DNA from: Fodinicola feengrottensis
GTDB taxonomy: Bacteria; Actinomycetota; Actinomycetes; Mycobacteriales; HKI-0501
Reading direction: 5' to 3'
DNA: 64,000 nt
NCBI RefSeq assembly: GCF_010993775.1
Contig: NZ_WOTO01000018.1
Location: 1-64,000 of the forward strand
Shown here one piece after another: positions 8,366 to 19,552 of this stretch (the stretch's first letter is position 1; each line of letters begins with the position of its first letter). The notes beneath the pieces were generated by a model. The model did no database searches, had not been told where the DNA came from, and saw only the letters and a list, made by a program, of their open reading frames with translations. The translations under genes and the position numbers were made by a program.

Positions 8366-9990
8366 GTCTCGACACTCTTTCCACCGCTCCGGCGCCGGTC
8401 GAACCGGCGCCGAAGAACCCGCGCGGCAAGGCGATCGTGGTGCGCTGGTGGCGGCAGCTGACCAGCATGCGGACCGCGCTGGTGCTGCTTTTCCTGCTGG
8501 CGTTGGCCGCGGTGCCTGGATCGCTGCTGCCGCAACAGGACCTGAACCCGGAGAAGGTCCAGTCGTACCTGTCGGACCACCCGGTTTTGGGTCCGATCCT
8601 GGACAAAATCGGGGCGTACAACGTTTTCGGCTCGCCCTGGTTCGCGGCGATCTACCTGCTGTTGTTCATCTCGCTGATCGGCTGCCTCTACCCGCGGATC
8701 AAGCTGCACGCCAAGGCGCTCCAGCAGGCCCCGCCGGCGGCCCCGAAGTTCCTCGACCGGATGCGCCACCACGCCGAACTTCCGGCGACGGACGGAAAAC
8801 CGGCCGAGCTGGCCGCCGACCTGCGTCGCGTGTTGAGGCGTCGGCGCTGGCGCACGGTCGTACGGGAAAAGGGCGAGGTCGTCGAGGTCAGCGCGGAAAA
8901 GGGCTATCTGCGCGAAACCGGCAACCTGGTCTTCCATCTTTCGTTGCTGGTGCTGTTGATCGGGGTCGCATCCGGCGCGTTGTGGGGTTGGAACGCCAAT
9001 GTGCTGCTGACCGAGGGCGACGGCTTCTGCGACTCGCTGCAGCAGTACGACCAGTACACGCTCGGCCGGGACGTGACGGACTCCAGTCTGCCGCCTTTCT
9101 GCGTACACCTGCGAAAGTTCCACGCCGACTACCTGCCCAGCGGTGAGCCGTCCAAATATGCCGCCGATGTCACGTACGACGACGGCCTCGGCGGGCCCAG
9201 CATGAACAGCACCATCGAGGTCAACGACCCGCTGCGGTTCCAGGGCGCCCGGATTTACCTGCTGGACACCGGTTACTCGCCGATCATCAGCTACACCGAC
9301 AAATACGGGCAGACCTTCACGTCGCCGAGCCCGTTCCTGCCGCAGGACCAGAACCTGTCCTCGTCCGGAATCGCGGTTTTCGCGGACGCCAACCAGAAAC
9401 CAGGCGCCGCTCGTACGTCCGGGGTCGAGGTCGCGTTCCAGGGCGTCTTCACCCCGACCACCCCGACCGAAGGGCCCAAGGTCTCCTCGCTCAGCCCGGC
9501 GCCGCGCTCGCCTGGGCTGACTCTCGCCGCGTACCGCGGTGACACCGGTTTGTCCTCCGGCATCCCGAAATCGGTGTACGCGCTGGACCAAAACCAGATC
9601 GACCGCGGCAAACTCAAGCTGGTCGGCACGCATTTCCTTCAGCCGGGCGATCGTTGGAAGCTCGACGACGGCAGCACGGTGGCCTTCGTCGGCTACCGCG
9701 AATGGGCCGGCATCCGGGTCGACCAGAACCCCGGTCAGAACGTGGTGCTGGTGGCCGCGATCTGCATCGTCCTGGGTTTGCTGTGTTCGCTGCGCATCCG
9801 CCGCCGGCGGCTGTGGGTGCGGTTGACCCCGGACTCCAACGACAGTGCTCGCACTGTCGTCGCCGTCGGTGGCCTTTCTCGTACCGATGCCGACGAGTTC
9901 GCCGGCGAGTTCGACCGTCTGCTCGAACAGATCACCACATCCCTCCCAGTTTCCAGCGGGAGCGGGAAAGGAACTGAGCATGCCGACTGA
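8362..9990 (+). CDS. resB: ResB-like cytochrome c biogenesis protein
   Basis: An intact 542-residue protein. ResB (Ccs1) forms the system II heme export and ligation complex with CcsA. Transmembrane segments lie near residues 35-50 (LVLLFLLALAAVPG), 90-110, 185-205 and close to the C-terminus (VVLVAAICIVLGLLCSL), with a large extracytoplasmic domain between the third and fourth. It starts at a TTG overlapping the ccdA stop, with GGGGAG upstream. The end overlaps the ccsA start by 11 nt. It corresponds to Rv0528. Confidence 0.93.
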   Translation: MSLDTLSTAPAPVEPAPKNPRGKAIVVRWWRQLTSMRTALVLLFLLALAAVPGSLLPQQDLNPEKVQSYLSDHPVLGPILDKIGAYNVFGSPWFAAIYLLLFISLIGCLYPRIKLHAKALQQAPPAAPKFLDRMRHHAELPATDGKPAELAADLRRVLRRRRWRTVVREKGEVVEVSAEKGYLRETGNLVFHLSLLVLLIGVASGALWGWNANVLLTEGDGFCDSLQQYDQYTLGRDVTDSSLPPFCVHLRKFHADYLPSGEPSKYAADVTYDDGLGGPSMNSTIEVNDPLRFQGARIYLLDTGYSPIISYTDKYGQTFTSPSPFLPQDQNLSSSGIAVFADANQKPGAARTSGVEVAFQGVFTPTTPTEGPKVSSLSPAPRSPGLTLAAYRGDTGLSSGIPKSVYALDQNQIDRGKLKLVGTHFLQPGDRWKLDDGSTVAFVGYREWAGIRVDQNPGQNVVLVAAICIVLGLLCSLRIRRRRLWVRLTPDSNDSARTVVAVGGLSRTDADEFAGEFDRLLEQITTSLPVSSGSGKGTEHAD

Positions 9991-10984
9991 GACCGCGATG
10001 GCCAGCCTGTCCGACAATCTTCTGGTCGCGACGATTTTGTTTTACGCGGGCGCGATGTTGGCGTACGGCGTCGAATACGCGTTTGGTGCGAGAGCCAGTC
10101 GCAAGTCGTCGGCGAAAGTGCTCGCCACCGTCGGGGGTGGGGCGACGGTCGCGGACGCGCCGGTTTCGCCGCCGGTCGGTGGCGCGGTGACCGAGCCCTC
10201 CCCGCTGCCGCGGATCGCCGGCCAGATCGGCGTGGTGCTCAATATCGTCGGCGTCGCCACCCACGTCGCCACCCTGATCACCCGCGCGATCGCCGCCGGC
10301 CGGGTGCCGTGGGGCAACATGTACGAATACGCGATCACCGTGTGCTTCGTCGCGATGGTCGCCTGGCTCGTCGTCCTCACCAGGCAGCGGTCGATCCGGC
10401 ACATCGGCGCTTTCGTGATGCTGCCGATCGTTTTTTGTTGCTGGGCCTGGCCGGCACGGTGCTCTACACGCCGGTCGTTCCGCTGGTGCCGGCGCTGAAC
10501 TCGTACTGGCTGTGGATCCACGTCAGCGCGGCGACCCTGGCCAGCGGCATTTACATGGTCGGTTTCGTGGCCAGCGCGATGTATTTGATTCGCTACTATC
10601 ACGACAAGCGGTTCCTGGCCGGCCGTGCGGTGTCCTTCCCGCTGACCCTCGGCCCGCGACGCGACTGCGGCCGCGGAGGTGTTGGAGCGCACCACGTTCC
10701 GGGTGATCGCCTTCGCCTTCCCGATCTGGACCTTCGCCATCATGGCCGGCGCGATCTGGGCCGAGGCTGCGTGGTCGCGTTATTGGGGCTGGGACCCGAA
10801 GGAGACCTGGTCGTTCATCGCGTGGGTCGTTTACGCGGCGTACCTGCACGCCCGCTCCACCACCGGCTGGAAGGGCCCGAAGGCGGCCTGGATCGCGATG
10901 GTTGGCTGGGGCGTCATGATGATGAACCTGTTCGGCGTGAACCTCGTCATCTCCGGCCTGCACTCGTACGCTGGCCTGCAGTAA
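9980..10984 (+). CDS. ccsB: CcsA/CcsB heme-handling cytochrome c synthase subunit (frame-disrupted)
   Basis: CcsA is the multi-spanning partner of ResB that presents heme to apocytochrome c. The WWD-type signature is visible as YWGWDPKETWSFI, with histidines near HVSAATLASG and GLHSYAG. The start is an ATG after AAAGGA inside the end of resB. The frame breaks near 10433 (the T run in GTTTTTTG) and near 10650; both flanking parts are clearly CcsA. It is the last gene of the hemL operon, followed by a hairpin at 11003-11039. Confidence 0.9.
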
Positions 10985-11002
10985 CGCATTCTTACTCCGC
11001 AC

Positions 11003-11039
11003 CGCCCCGTTGCCCGCGCCAGCCGCCGACAACGGGGCG
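11003..11039 (+). terminator. hairpin after the cytochrome c operon
   Basis: Arms CGCCCCGTTG (11003-11012) and CAACGGGGCG (11030-11039) pair perfectly over 10 bp, followed by TTGTGGATTTT. Its position between ccsA and the csoR promoter suits transcription termination. Confidence 0.6.
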
Positions 11040-11075
11040 TTGTGGATTTTCCGCCGGACTGGGCTGGCAATCCCC

Positions 11076-11090
11076 TACCCCCTAGGGGTA
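11076..11090 (+). promoter_or_regulatory. CsoR-type operator upstream of csoR
   Basis: TACCCCCTAGGGGTA is a near-perfect G/C-tract palindrome ending 10 bases before the csoR start. It matches the layout of known copper-sensor CsoR sites, so the csoR-copZ-copA operon is probably self-repressed and released by Cu(I). Confidence 0.7.
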
Positions 11091-11100
11091 CGGTGAATGC

Positions 11101-11385
11101 ATGACTCCGGGCTACACGAACGACAAAGCGAAGATCCAGGCGAGGTTGAAGCGCATCGAGGGGCAGGTGCGCGGCCTGCAACGGATGGTGGACGAGGACA
11201 CGTACTGCATTGACGTCCTCACCCAGGTGTCCGCCACCACTCGCGCCCTGCAAGCGGTCGCGCTCGGGCTGCTCGATGACCATCTCAGTCACTGCGTGCA
11301 GGACGCGGTCGCGTCCGGCGGCGCCGACGCGGCCGAGAAAGTCAAAGAGGCCAGCGACGCGATCGCCCGGCTCGTTCGTTCCTGA
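11101..11385 (+). CDS. csoR: CsoR-family copper-sensing repressor
   Basis: An intact 94-residue all-helical CsoR/RcnR protein. The Cu(I) ligand set Cys-His-Cys is present: the Cys in DTYCIDVL, then His and Cys in DDHLSHCV. The N-terminal RLKRIEGQVRGLQRM is the DNA-binding helix. Adjacent copZ and copA and the palindrome just upstream support copper over other metals. Confidence 0.92.
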   Translation: MTPGYTNDKAKIQARLKRIEGQVRGLQRMVDEDTYCIDVLTQVSATTRALQAVALGLLDDHLSHCVQDAVASGGADAAEKVKEASDAIARLVRS

Positions 11386-11406
11386 TATTTCCGAAAGGAA
11401 ACATAG

Positions 11407-11611
11407 ATGACCACCAGCACGTACCAGGTGTCCGGCATGACCTGCGAGCACTGCGTCCGGTCGGTGACCGAGGAAATCAGCGGCCTGGAAGCGTCCAGGC
11501 GGTAAGCGTCGACCTGCCCACCGGCGAGGTCACGGTGGAGTCCGCGAATCCGTTGCCGGACAGGGTGATCCGGGCCGCCGTCGACGAGGCTGGATATCAG
11601 CTGGTCGAGTC

Positions 11612-11615
<4 letters not shown>
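11407..11615 (+). CDS. copZ: CopZ-like copper chaperone (frame-disrupted)
   Basis: A small HMA-domain protein of about 69 residues with the metal motif GMTCEHC near residues 10-16. The frame breaks near 11490 (one missing G), after which [13 protein letters not shown] and [10 protein letters not shown] complete the domain. Its stop overlaps the GTG start of copA. It would carry Cu(I) to the ATPase. Confidence 0.82.
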
Positions 11616-13794
<2,179 letters not shown>

Positions 13795-13830
13795 CGCTTT
13801 CGACGTTTTGCGCGTGTCAAGGGCGCTTTA

Positions 13831-14004
13831 CGGCGCGAAATTGTCGTACGTGTCTGTTTTTCTTTCCCCCTCCCTTTGAACGGGCGGGGGGTGGGTTGAG
13901 AGGTGGACTCTAATTTTTAGTTGAACATTGGTCCTCGAACCCGCCCCCCACCCGTCACTGGGTGGGGGCAAATCTGCCGGAGGGGTAGACAGTTTTTCGC
14001 GCCG
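13831..14004. repeat. MITE-like palindromic element, copy 1
   Basis: A non-coding element of about 174 bp bounded by inverted ends (CGGCGCGAAATTGTCGTA at the left, the complement of CGGCGCGAAAAACTGTC at the right). It contains an internal GC-rich inverted repeat. A second copy at 35525-35705 is closely similar along its whole length. It lies between the convergent genes copA and the P450. Confidence 0.8.
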
Positions 14005-14069
14005 CACCCTATCGGAATCGGCAGTTTCCCCTGCGACTCAAGTGGCTCCTGTGCACTCAATCATCGGAG

Positions 14070-15248
14070 TCAGGTCAGGGTGACGGGCAGGGTGGCTAGG
14101 CCGTGTTGGACGAAGGTGGGGCGGGAGGTGGCTGTGCCGGCGAGGGTGAGGGGGAGCGGGAGCAGGGCGGCGAAGGCTTCCTGGAGTTCGACGCGGGCCA
14201 GCGGGGCGCCGAGGCAGAAGTGGATGCCGGCGCCGAAGCCCAGGTGGGCGGGGTCGCGGCGGAGGTTCAGGGGGTGTCCGGGTGCGGGAATTCCAGCGGG
14301 TCGCGATTGGCCGAGCCGAGCAGGGCGGCGACCTGCTGGCCGGGCTGGATTTCGCCGCTGGGAAGGGAAACGACGGCGGTGGCCGTACGTTCGAAGAGCT
14401 GCAAAGGTGAGTCGAAGCGGATGAGTTCCTCGACGGCGGCTGGTACGAGCGACGGGTCCGCTTGCAGCGCATGCCATTGCGCGGGGTTTTCCAACAGCGC
14501 GCGCGAGCATGCCGTTGCCGATCACGTTGACGCTCGCTTCGTGGCCGGCGTTGAGCAGCAGGATGCAGGTGGTGACCAGTTCGTCCTCGGTGAGCCGGTC
14601 GCCGTCGGTGTCCCGCACTCGTACGAGCGCGCTGACCAGGTCGTCGCCGGCTGTCACCCGGCGAGTCGCGACCAGTTCGCGCAGGTAGCCGACGAATTCG
14701 GCGGCCGCGGTCTCGGCGGCCGCGCGCTGCTCGGCGATGATGGCCGGCTCGTACATTTTGACGATCGCGTTCGACCACGGCCGCAGCAACGGCCAGTCGG
14801 TGGCCGGGATGCCGAGCAGCTCACCAATCACCTGTACGGGCAGTTCCTCGGCGAAAGCGCTCATAAGATCGACCGGCCCGTCGCGCAGGCCGTCAATCAG
14901 CGCGGCGGCGAGGGTGGCGATCCGCGGTCGCAGTCCTTCGGTACGCCGGCGGGTGAAAGCCACTGACACCAGCCGGCGCAGCCGGGTGTGGTCCGGCGGC
15001 TCCATTTCCAGCAGCAGCGCGTTGCGGTGGATCAGGTTGAACTGCCCAAAATCAGCGGACGGCTCGCGGTCTTTCCAGATCCGCGCCAAATCGCGGTCAC
15101 GCAGCACGGCATTGCAGGTCTGGTAATCGAAAGCCAGCCACCTGCCGAGCGTTTCGTCCCAGGCGAGCGGATGTTTCGCCCGGAGCTGGGCGAGCACCTC
15201 GTACGGCGAGCGCAGGAACTCGGCATCTTCTAACGGCAACAACGACAT
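14070..15248 (-). CDS. cytochrome P450 (frame-disrupted)
   Basis: A soluble class I type P450 of about 390 residues. Seen: EPPDHTRLRRLVSVAFT (helix C region), LLNAGHEASVNVIG (I-helix, oxygen activation), EELIRFDSP (K-helix ExxR) and the heme loop FGAGIHFCLGAPLAR with the Cys thiolate. Two frame breaks, near 14507 (GCGCGCG run) and near 14278, bracket a segment read in another frame; the frame then returns. The ATG at 15248 is the start. No ferredoxin gene is adjacent, so redox partners and substrate are unknown. Confidence 0.88.
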   Translation of the reverse strand: MSLLPLEDAEFLRSPYEVLAQLRAKHPLAWDETLGRWLAFDYQTCNAVLRDRDLARIWKDREPSADFGQFNLIHRNALLLEMEPPDHTRLRRLVSVAFTRRRTEGLRPRIATLAAALIDGLRDGPVDLMSAFAEELPVQVIGELLGIPATDWPLLRPWSNAIVKMYEPAIIAEQRAAAETAAAEFVGYLRELVATRRVTAGDDLVSALVRVRDTDGDRLTEDELVTTCILLLNAGHEASVNVIGNGMLARAVGKPRAMACAASGPVARTSRRRGTHPLRLTFAALRTYGHRRRFPSQRRNPARPAGRRPARLGQSRPAGIPAPGHPLNLRRDPAHLGFGAGIHFCLGAPLARVELQEAFAALLPLPLTLAGTATSRPTFVQHGLATLPVTLT

Positions 15249-15286
15249 GACAGCAACGTACGCCAGTGTCCAACGCGGCGCTGGCC

Positions 15287-15642
15287 TCAGCTCGGTGCGA
15301 CCGCTGGCCGGCGCTTTCCGAACAAAGTAAAGAAAATCAGCAGCCAGGCAGCGGCTGGGAAGAGGCAGACCACGAAGCTGGCCACCGCGTTGATCATCCC
15401 GGTGGCCACCGCGCTCAGCCCGGCGCCGACCTGGAGATAGAGCGACAGCCCGGCGACCCCGAGGCTGAGCACCAACCCGGCCAGCGCGAGTACGAGGCGC
15501 CCAGCGCGATCGCGGATCGGCGGCCGGCCTGTCGCCACTGGACCAACGCCACCACGATGCCGGCGAGCAGCGCGATGAGCTGCGGAGTCTGGTTGGCGAA
15601 AGTGGAAAGCAGGGCCACGATCCATCCACTGGAATAGTTCAT
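15287..15642 (-). CDS. small four-helix membrane protein (frame-disrupted)
   Basis: About 118 residues. It begins MNYSSGWIVALLSTFANQ, with hydrophobic segments at residues ~22-37, 52-70, 78-95 and 95-112, and ends KRRPAVAPS. The frame breaks near 15505 in GGGCGCC; both halves are hydrophobic and collinear. It resembles the next gene upstream in length, helix number and basic C-terminus, so the two look like tandem paralogues. Function unknown. Confidence 0.6.
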
Positions 15643-15651
15643 CGAATGCTC

Positions 15652-16020
15652 CTAACCAGTGACCGGAGGCAGGGCCTGGGCCGGTTTCGACCGACCGAAC
15701 AACGCGATGGTGATGAGGATCCACGGGATCGCCGCCAGCAGGCTCACGAAAATCCCGACCACCCGATAGACCACGCCGACCAAAGCCACTGGCACGTGCG
15801 CACTGGCGACAATTTCCGGCAGCAGCGAACTACTCACCACCACCATGATCACGAGGGCCTCGGCGAGCAGGCCGACGACAGCGGCGATCAGCGCGAACGT
15901 GGCCGCCCGCGGATTCTGGGCCCGCCGCCGGATGGCCATCACCACGCCGACCAGCAACGCGATCACCAGCGGCAGCTGGCCAACTATCCCGGCCAGTACG
16001 AGAGAACACACACCCGACAC
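15652..16020 (-). CDS. small four-helix membrane protein
   Basis: Intact, 122 residues from a GTG preceded by GAGGGGG. Hydrophobic segments: SLVLAGIVGQLPLVIALLVG, FALIAAVVGLLAEALVIMVV, a third around VALVGVVYRVVGIFVSLL and a fourth IPWILITIALFG, ending GRSKPAQALPPVTG. It is a likely tandem partner of the following gene. Function unknown. Confidence 0.62.
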   Translation of the reverse strand: MSGVCSLVLAGIVGQLPLVIALLVGVVMAIRRRAQNPRAATFALIAAVVGLLAEALVIMVVVSSSLLPEIVASAHVPVALVGVVYRVVGIFVSLLAAIPWILITIALFGRSKPAQALPPVTG

Positions 16021-16137
16021 CGCTGCCCCCTCTCGGCGACTCCAGGCCCACCTTAGCCGTACGGCCGCACGTACCCCTGTCGTATGACGCACCGCGGTCG
16101 GACGACAGGGCCACCACCTGCGCGTACGGTGAAAACC

Positions 16138-17440
16138 ATGGCAACTCAGACAGTCCAGGCCCCGCCTTCGGCCTGGCTCAGCACGGCGACCGGGCAGCTG
16201 GGGAAGGCGTTCGCGCAGCTCCTGTGGGGTAAGGACGATCGTTCGCCACTGCCGTCAATGCGGGCGCTGTGGTTGTTGTTCGGCGCTGTTTGTGTCGTTT
16301 TCGCGCGCTGCTGGTTCTGCTGGCCAGCGGTGACTACCTCCTGATCTCTGGTGGCACAGACGAGTTGGTTGTGCCGTTCGGCATCGGGGTGCTGCTGGTC
16401 GCGCCGCTGGTGCTCGGTACCCGCGCTCCGTTGCTGGCCTGGCGTTTGCAAGTGATTGGTTCGCTGCTGGCCCTGACCAACTCGACCTGGCATGACCCAC
16501 ACTGTGGATCGACGTGAAGCTCGTTGCTCTGGCGGCCGGGATCGGCCTGCTCACCTATCGGTGTGGCTGGCTGGTAGGCCTGCTGGGCACATTCGTGGTC
16601 GTGGTGCCGACTATCGGCCCGGCCATCGTCAAGGTGTATCTGTGGGACAAGGTGAGCTTGGCGGCCATGATCGTCACTGCCGGCCTGGTGATTGGCGGCG
16701 CGTTGCATGTTAGGCGTACGGCCGGCGAGCAGCTCAGCGAGCAGCGCCAGACCACTGTGCAGGCGCAGGAAGGGCAGATCCTGCTCACCGAGCGGGCCCG
16801 GATCGCCCGCGAGCTGCATGACGTGGTGGCGCACCACATGTCGATGGTGGCCGTACGAGCCGAGACCGCGCCCTACCGGCTGACGGATCTGCCGGAGACG
16901 GCCCGGGCCGAGTTCATCGACATTGGCGCGGCCGCCCGTGCCGCGTTGACCGACATGCGGCAACTGCTCGGTGTGTTGCGGGACGGCGCGCCGGCCGACC
17001 TCGCGCCGCAGCCGGGTGTCGGGCAGATCCCGGATCTGGTCAGCGCGATGGCCGCGTCCGGCGCGCGGATCACCCACGAGGTCGACGGGCCGCCGGTGGA
17101 CCTGCCGGCGGCGGTGGACCTCGCCGCGTACCGGATCGTCCAGGAGGCCCTGTCCAACGCCGGCCGGCATGCTCCCGGCGCGGAGATCGCGGTCCGGCTC
17201 GGCTACCTGCCGACCGCGGTGGTGGTCACGATCAGCAACGGTCCGGCGGTGGTCGCGGAGCGTACAGGCACGGCTCTCACCGTCCGGCTGCCGGACGCGT
17301 CGGCGCAGCCACACGGCCTGGTCGGCATGCGGGAGCGGGTCACGCTGGCCGGCGGCACCCTGCTGGCCTACCCGGCGCCGGGCGGCGGTTTCGTGGTTGA
17401 GGTGACCATGCCGTACGGCGGGACGGAGACGGTCGGATGA
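16138..17440 (+). CDS. membrane sensor histidine kinase, NarL-type (frame-disrupted)
   Basis: The N-terminal half holds about five hydrophobic segments. The HisKA_3 domain follows with the phospho-accepting His in RIARELHDVVAHHMSMV, then an HATPase region (EALSNAGRHAPGA and GLVGMRERVTLAGGTL). The frame breaks near 16295 and near 16500, both within the membrane part. It overlaps the response regulator start by 4 nt (ATGA). The signal sensed is unknown. Confidence 0.85.
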
Positions 17441-18126
17441 TCAGCGTTTTCATCGCCGACGACCAGGCGATGGTCCGGCAGGGCTTCGGCGCCCTGCTGG
17501 CCGCGCAGCCGGACATCGAGATGGTCGGCGACGCGGTGGACGGCCGGGAAGCGGTGAGCGGTGTCCAGCGGCTCACCGCCGCTGGCACACCCCCGGACGT
17601 GATCCTTATGGACGTACGCATGCCGGAAATGGACGGTCTGGAGGCGACTCGCCGGATTCTCGCCGCCCCCGAGCCGGTGAGCACCCCGGGTGCTCATCCT
17701 CACCACCTTCGACCTCGACGAGTACGTCTACGAAGCGCTGCGGGCCGGTGCCAGCGGTTTCCTGCTGAAGGACGCGCCGGCCGCCGACCTGGTGGCCGGC
17801 GTACGAGTCGTACACGCCGGCGACGGGCTGCTGGCGCCCTCTGTGACCGGCCGGTTGATCGCTGATTTCGCCCGCCGCCGCCCGGACGACCGGCCACCGC
17901 CGGGCAACCCGGCCGCGGTGCATACGCTCACGCCCCGCGAGATCGAGGTGCTCAAGCTGATCGCCGCCGGCCAGACGAACGGCGAGATCGCGACGACGCG
18001 ATGATCGTCGCCGAGCAGACCGTGAAGACCCACATCGGCCGGATTTTCGCCAAGCTGCACCTGCGGGACCGCAGCCAGGCGGTCATCTTGGCGTACGAAA
18101 CCGGACTGGTCACTCCCGGCGGATAA
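17437..18126 (+). CDS. NarL/FixJ-type response regulator (frame-disrupted)
   Basis: A receiver domain (IADDQAMVRQG, phospho-Asp in ILMDVRMPEMDG, Lys in FLLKDAPA) followed by a LuxR-type helix-turn-helix (LTPREIEVLKLIAAGQTNGEIA, then TVKTHIGRIFAKLHLRDR). The frame breaks near 17685 and 17995. It ends at a TAA at 18124-18126 just before a strong hairpin. It is the partner of the preceding kinase. Confidence 0.87.
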
Positions 18127-18130
18127 TAAA

Positions 18131-18161
18131 AGGCCCGGTTCCGCTGGACGGAACCGGGCCT
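18131..18161 (-). terminator. intrinsic terminator between convergent genes
   Basis: Arms AGGCCCGGTTCCG (18131-18143) and CGGAACCGGGCCT (18149-18161) pair over 13 bp. Read on the minus strand the stem is followed by TTTTATTAT, a classic terminator for the NlpC/P60 gene that ends at 18177. It may also stop the response regulator transcript. Confidence 0.88.
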
Positions 18162-18176
18162 AAGCGGGCGTCTGAG

Positions 18177-19181
18177 TTAGTTCGGTCGGGCGGCTCCGAC
18201 GAAGCCCATCGAGTCAATGCTGGAGATCTTCACGTTCTCGCCCTCTTCCGGCGCATGGATCACCTGGCTGTTGCTGATCGCCAGGCCCACATGCCCGAAG
18301 TTGTTGAAGAAGACCAGGTCGCCGGCCTGAACCATGGAGCGGGTGATGTGTGGGTTGCCCTGATACTGCTCGTGGGCCGAGTGCGGCAGCGAGATGCCGA
18401 CCTGCCGGTAGGCCGCCAGCGTCAGGCCGGAGCAGTCGAAGCCGACCTGGTACGGACCGGACTTGGCGAACACGTAGTGGGCTCCGAGCTGGGCATACGC
18501 GTACTTCACGGTGGTGGACGACCCGACCGGGGCCTGGGGCGCGTCCGGGCTCGGGCCATCCGCACCGCCACCGCTACTGTCCAGCGATCCTGGCGGGAGC
18601 AGCTTCTTGAGGGCGGCGAGCTGGGTGGTGTAGCCGCTCTTGCTGGTGTTGAGCGTGGTCACCAGGGTCTGCGCGGCGGTGGCCAGGCTGTTCACCTGGG
18701 CCTGCTGGGCGATCAGCTTCGCCTTCGCCGACCGCAGCAGCGCCGCGAGCTGGTCGCGGGTCTTGCCGGTGAGCGCGTCCAGGGTGGTCAGCTGGTCCAG
18801 GAAGGTGTCCGCGGAGCCGCTGGTGATCATCGAGCTCATCATGCTCACGTCGCCGCCCTTGTAGGCGCTGATCGCGTACGACGCGGTCTTCTGACCGAGC
18901 GTGGTGAGCTGCGTCTGAGTGGCGCTGACCTGCTTGTTCACCGCGGTCTGCTGGGCTTTTACCTTGCCCAGGTTGGAATTCGCGGTGTTGTACTGGTCGT
19001 TGAGAGAGTGTCCAGTTTGGACTGACTGCAGCGCGGTGACCTGCGCCTTGACGTTGCTGGGACTGGGATCGGCGGCGGCCGGGCTGGCCAACGCCAACGG
19101 GCCAGCGAGGAGAGTCGTCGTCAGAAGGGTGGGCACTGCTATGGCACGAAGGCGCTTTCGTAGCGCGCTTGCGCGAAACAC
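18177..19181 (-). CDS. secreted NlpC/P60 peptidoglycan hydrolase A
   Basis: A 334-residue RipA/P60-like endopeptidase. It has a signal peptide (cut near PAAADPS), a coiled-coil region (~residues 45-200) containing SAYKGGDVSMMSSMI, a short linker, and a C-terminal NlpC/P60 domain with catalytic Cys in FDCSGLTLAAY, His in FGHVGLAI and the later VIHAPEEG. A GTG start lies 11 nt after AAGGAG. A c-di-AMP riboswitch precedes it, so expression follows cell-wall/osmotic signalling. It is a close paralogue of 19553-20527. A small duplication-like GHSL segment near residue 57 differs from the paralogue. Confidence 0.92.
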   Translation of the reverse strand: MFRASALRKRLRAIAVPTLLTTTLLAGPLALASPAAADPSPSNVKAQVTALQSVQTGHSLNDQYNTANSNLGKVKAQQTAVNKQVSATQTQLTTLGQKTASYAISAYKGGDVSMMSSMITSGSADTFLDQLTTLDALTGKTRDQLAALLRSAKAKLIAQQAQVNSLATAAQTLVTTLNTSKSGYTTQLAALKKLLPPGSLDSSGGGADGPSPDAPQAPVGSSTTVKYAYAQLGAHYVFAKSGPYQVGFDCSGLTLAAYRQVGISLPHSAHEQYQGNPHITRSMVQAGDLVFFNNFGHVGLAISNSQVIHAPEEGENVKISSIDSMGFVGAARPN

Positions 19182-19204
19182 GTCTCGCGAGCTCCTTCTT
19201 CCGT

Positions 19205-19405
19205 CACACCGCCTGCCGAGTTAGCTGACGGATTCGGGCCGGAAGAAATTAGCCCTACCACGGGAAAACCGTGGATTCACCCCAGAAACTCGGGTCCCCG
19301 GCTCGCTTTCCGGCGCGGGGCGCCGGTCATCGATTCGGCGGCGTCGGCCAATGACGCTCGGTTGAGCATCCAGATTCTCGACCGACAAAGGCGAAGCCTA
19401 CGACA
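19205..19405 (-). ncRNA. ydaO-type c-di-AMP riboswitch (copy 1)
   Basis: The minus strand shows the hallmark pieces of this class in order: CGGGGACCCGAG, GGGGTGAATC, a hairpin CCACGG/CCGTGG, then CCGTCAGCTAACTCGGCAGG shortly before the start codon. In actinobacteria this class sits ahead of rpf and NlpC/P60 genes and normally turns expression off when c-di-AMP is high. The outer boundaries are approximate. Confidence 0.88.
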
Positions 19406-19504
19406 TCACCTTTATTCCCCCATCGTCGCGGGGGTGACGAGCGTTACGTCGTACCAAAAATCGAGTGATGTCGTCACTATTGGTTACTGGCGTAAAAACA
19501 ATGA

Positions 19505-19529
19505 CCCGGTTCCTTTTTCAGGAACCGGG
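19505..19529 (-). terminator. terminator after NlpC/P60 gene B
   Basis: Arms CCCGGTTCCT (19505-19514) and AGGAACCGGG (19520-19529) pair over 10 bp with a 5-nt loop. On the minus strand a TCATTGTTTTT tract follows. It ends transcription of the gene at 19553-20527 before the next riboswitch region begins. Confidence 0.8.
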
Positions 19530-19552
19530 CCACTGAAGTGTGTGCGGATGGA

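Noticed and set aside
7846..10017. A 723-residue open frame antisense to ccdA/resB
   Set aside because: It is the complement of a strongly supported coding region; long antisense frames are usual in high-GC DNA. The product shows no domain and is rich in Arg, Gln and Gly.
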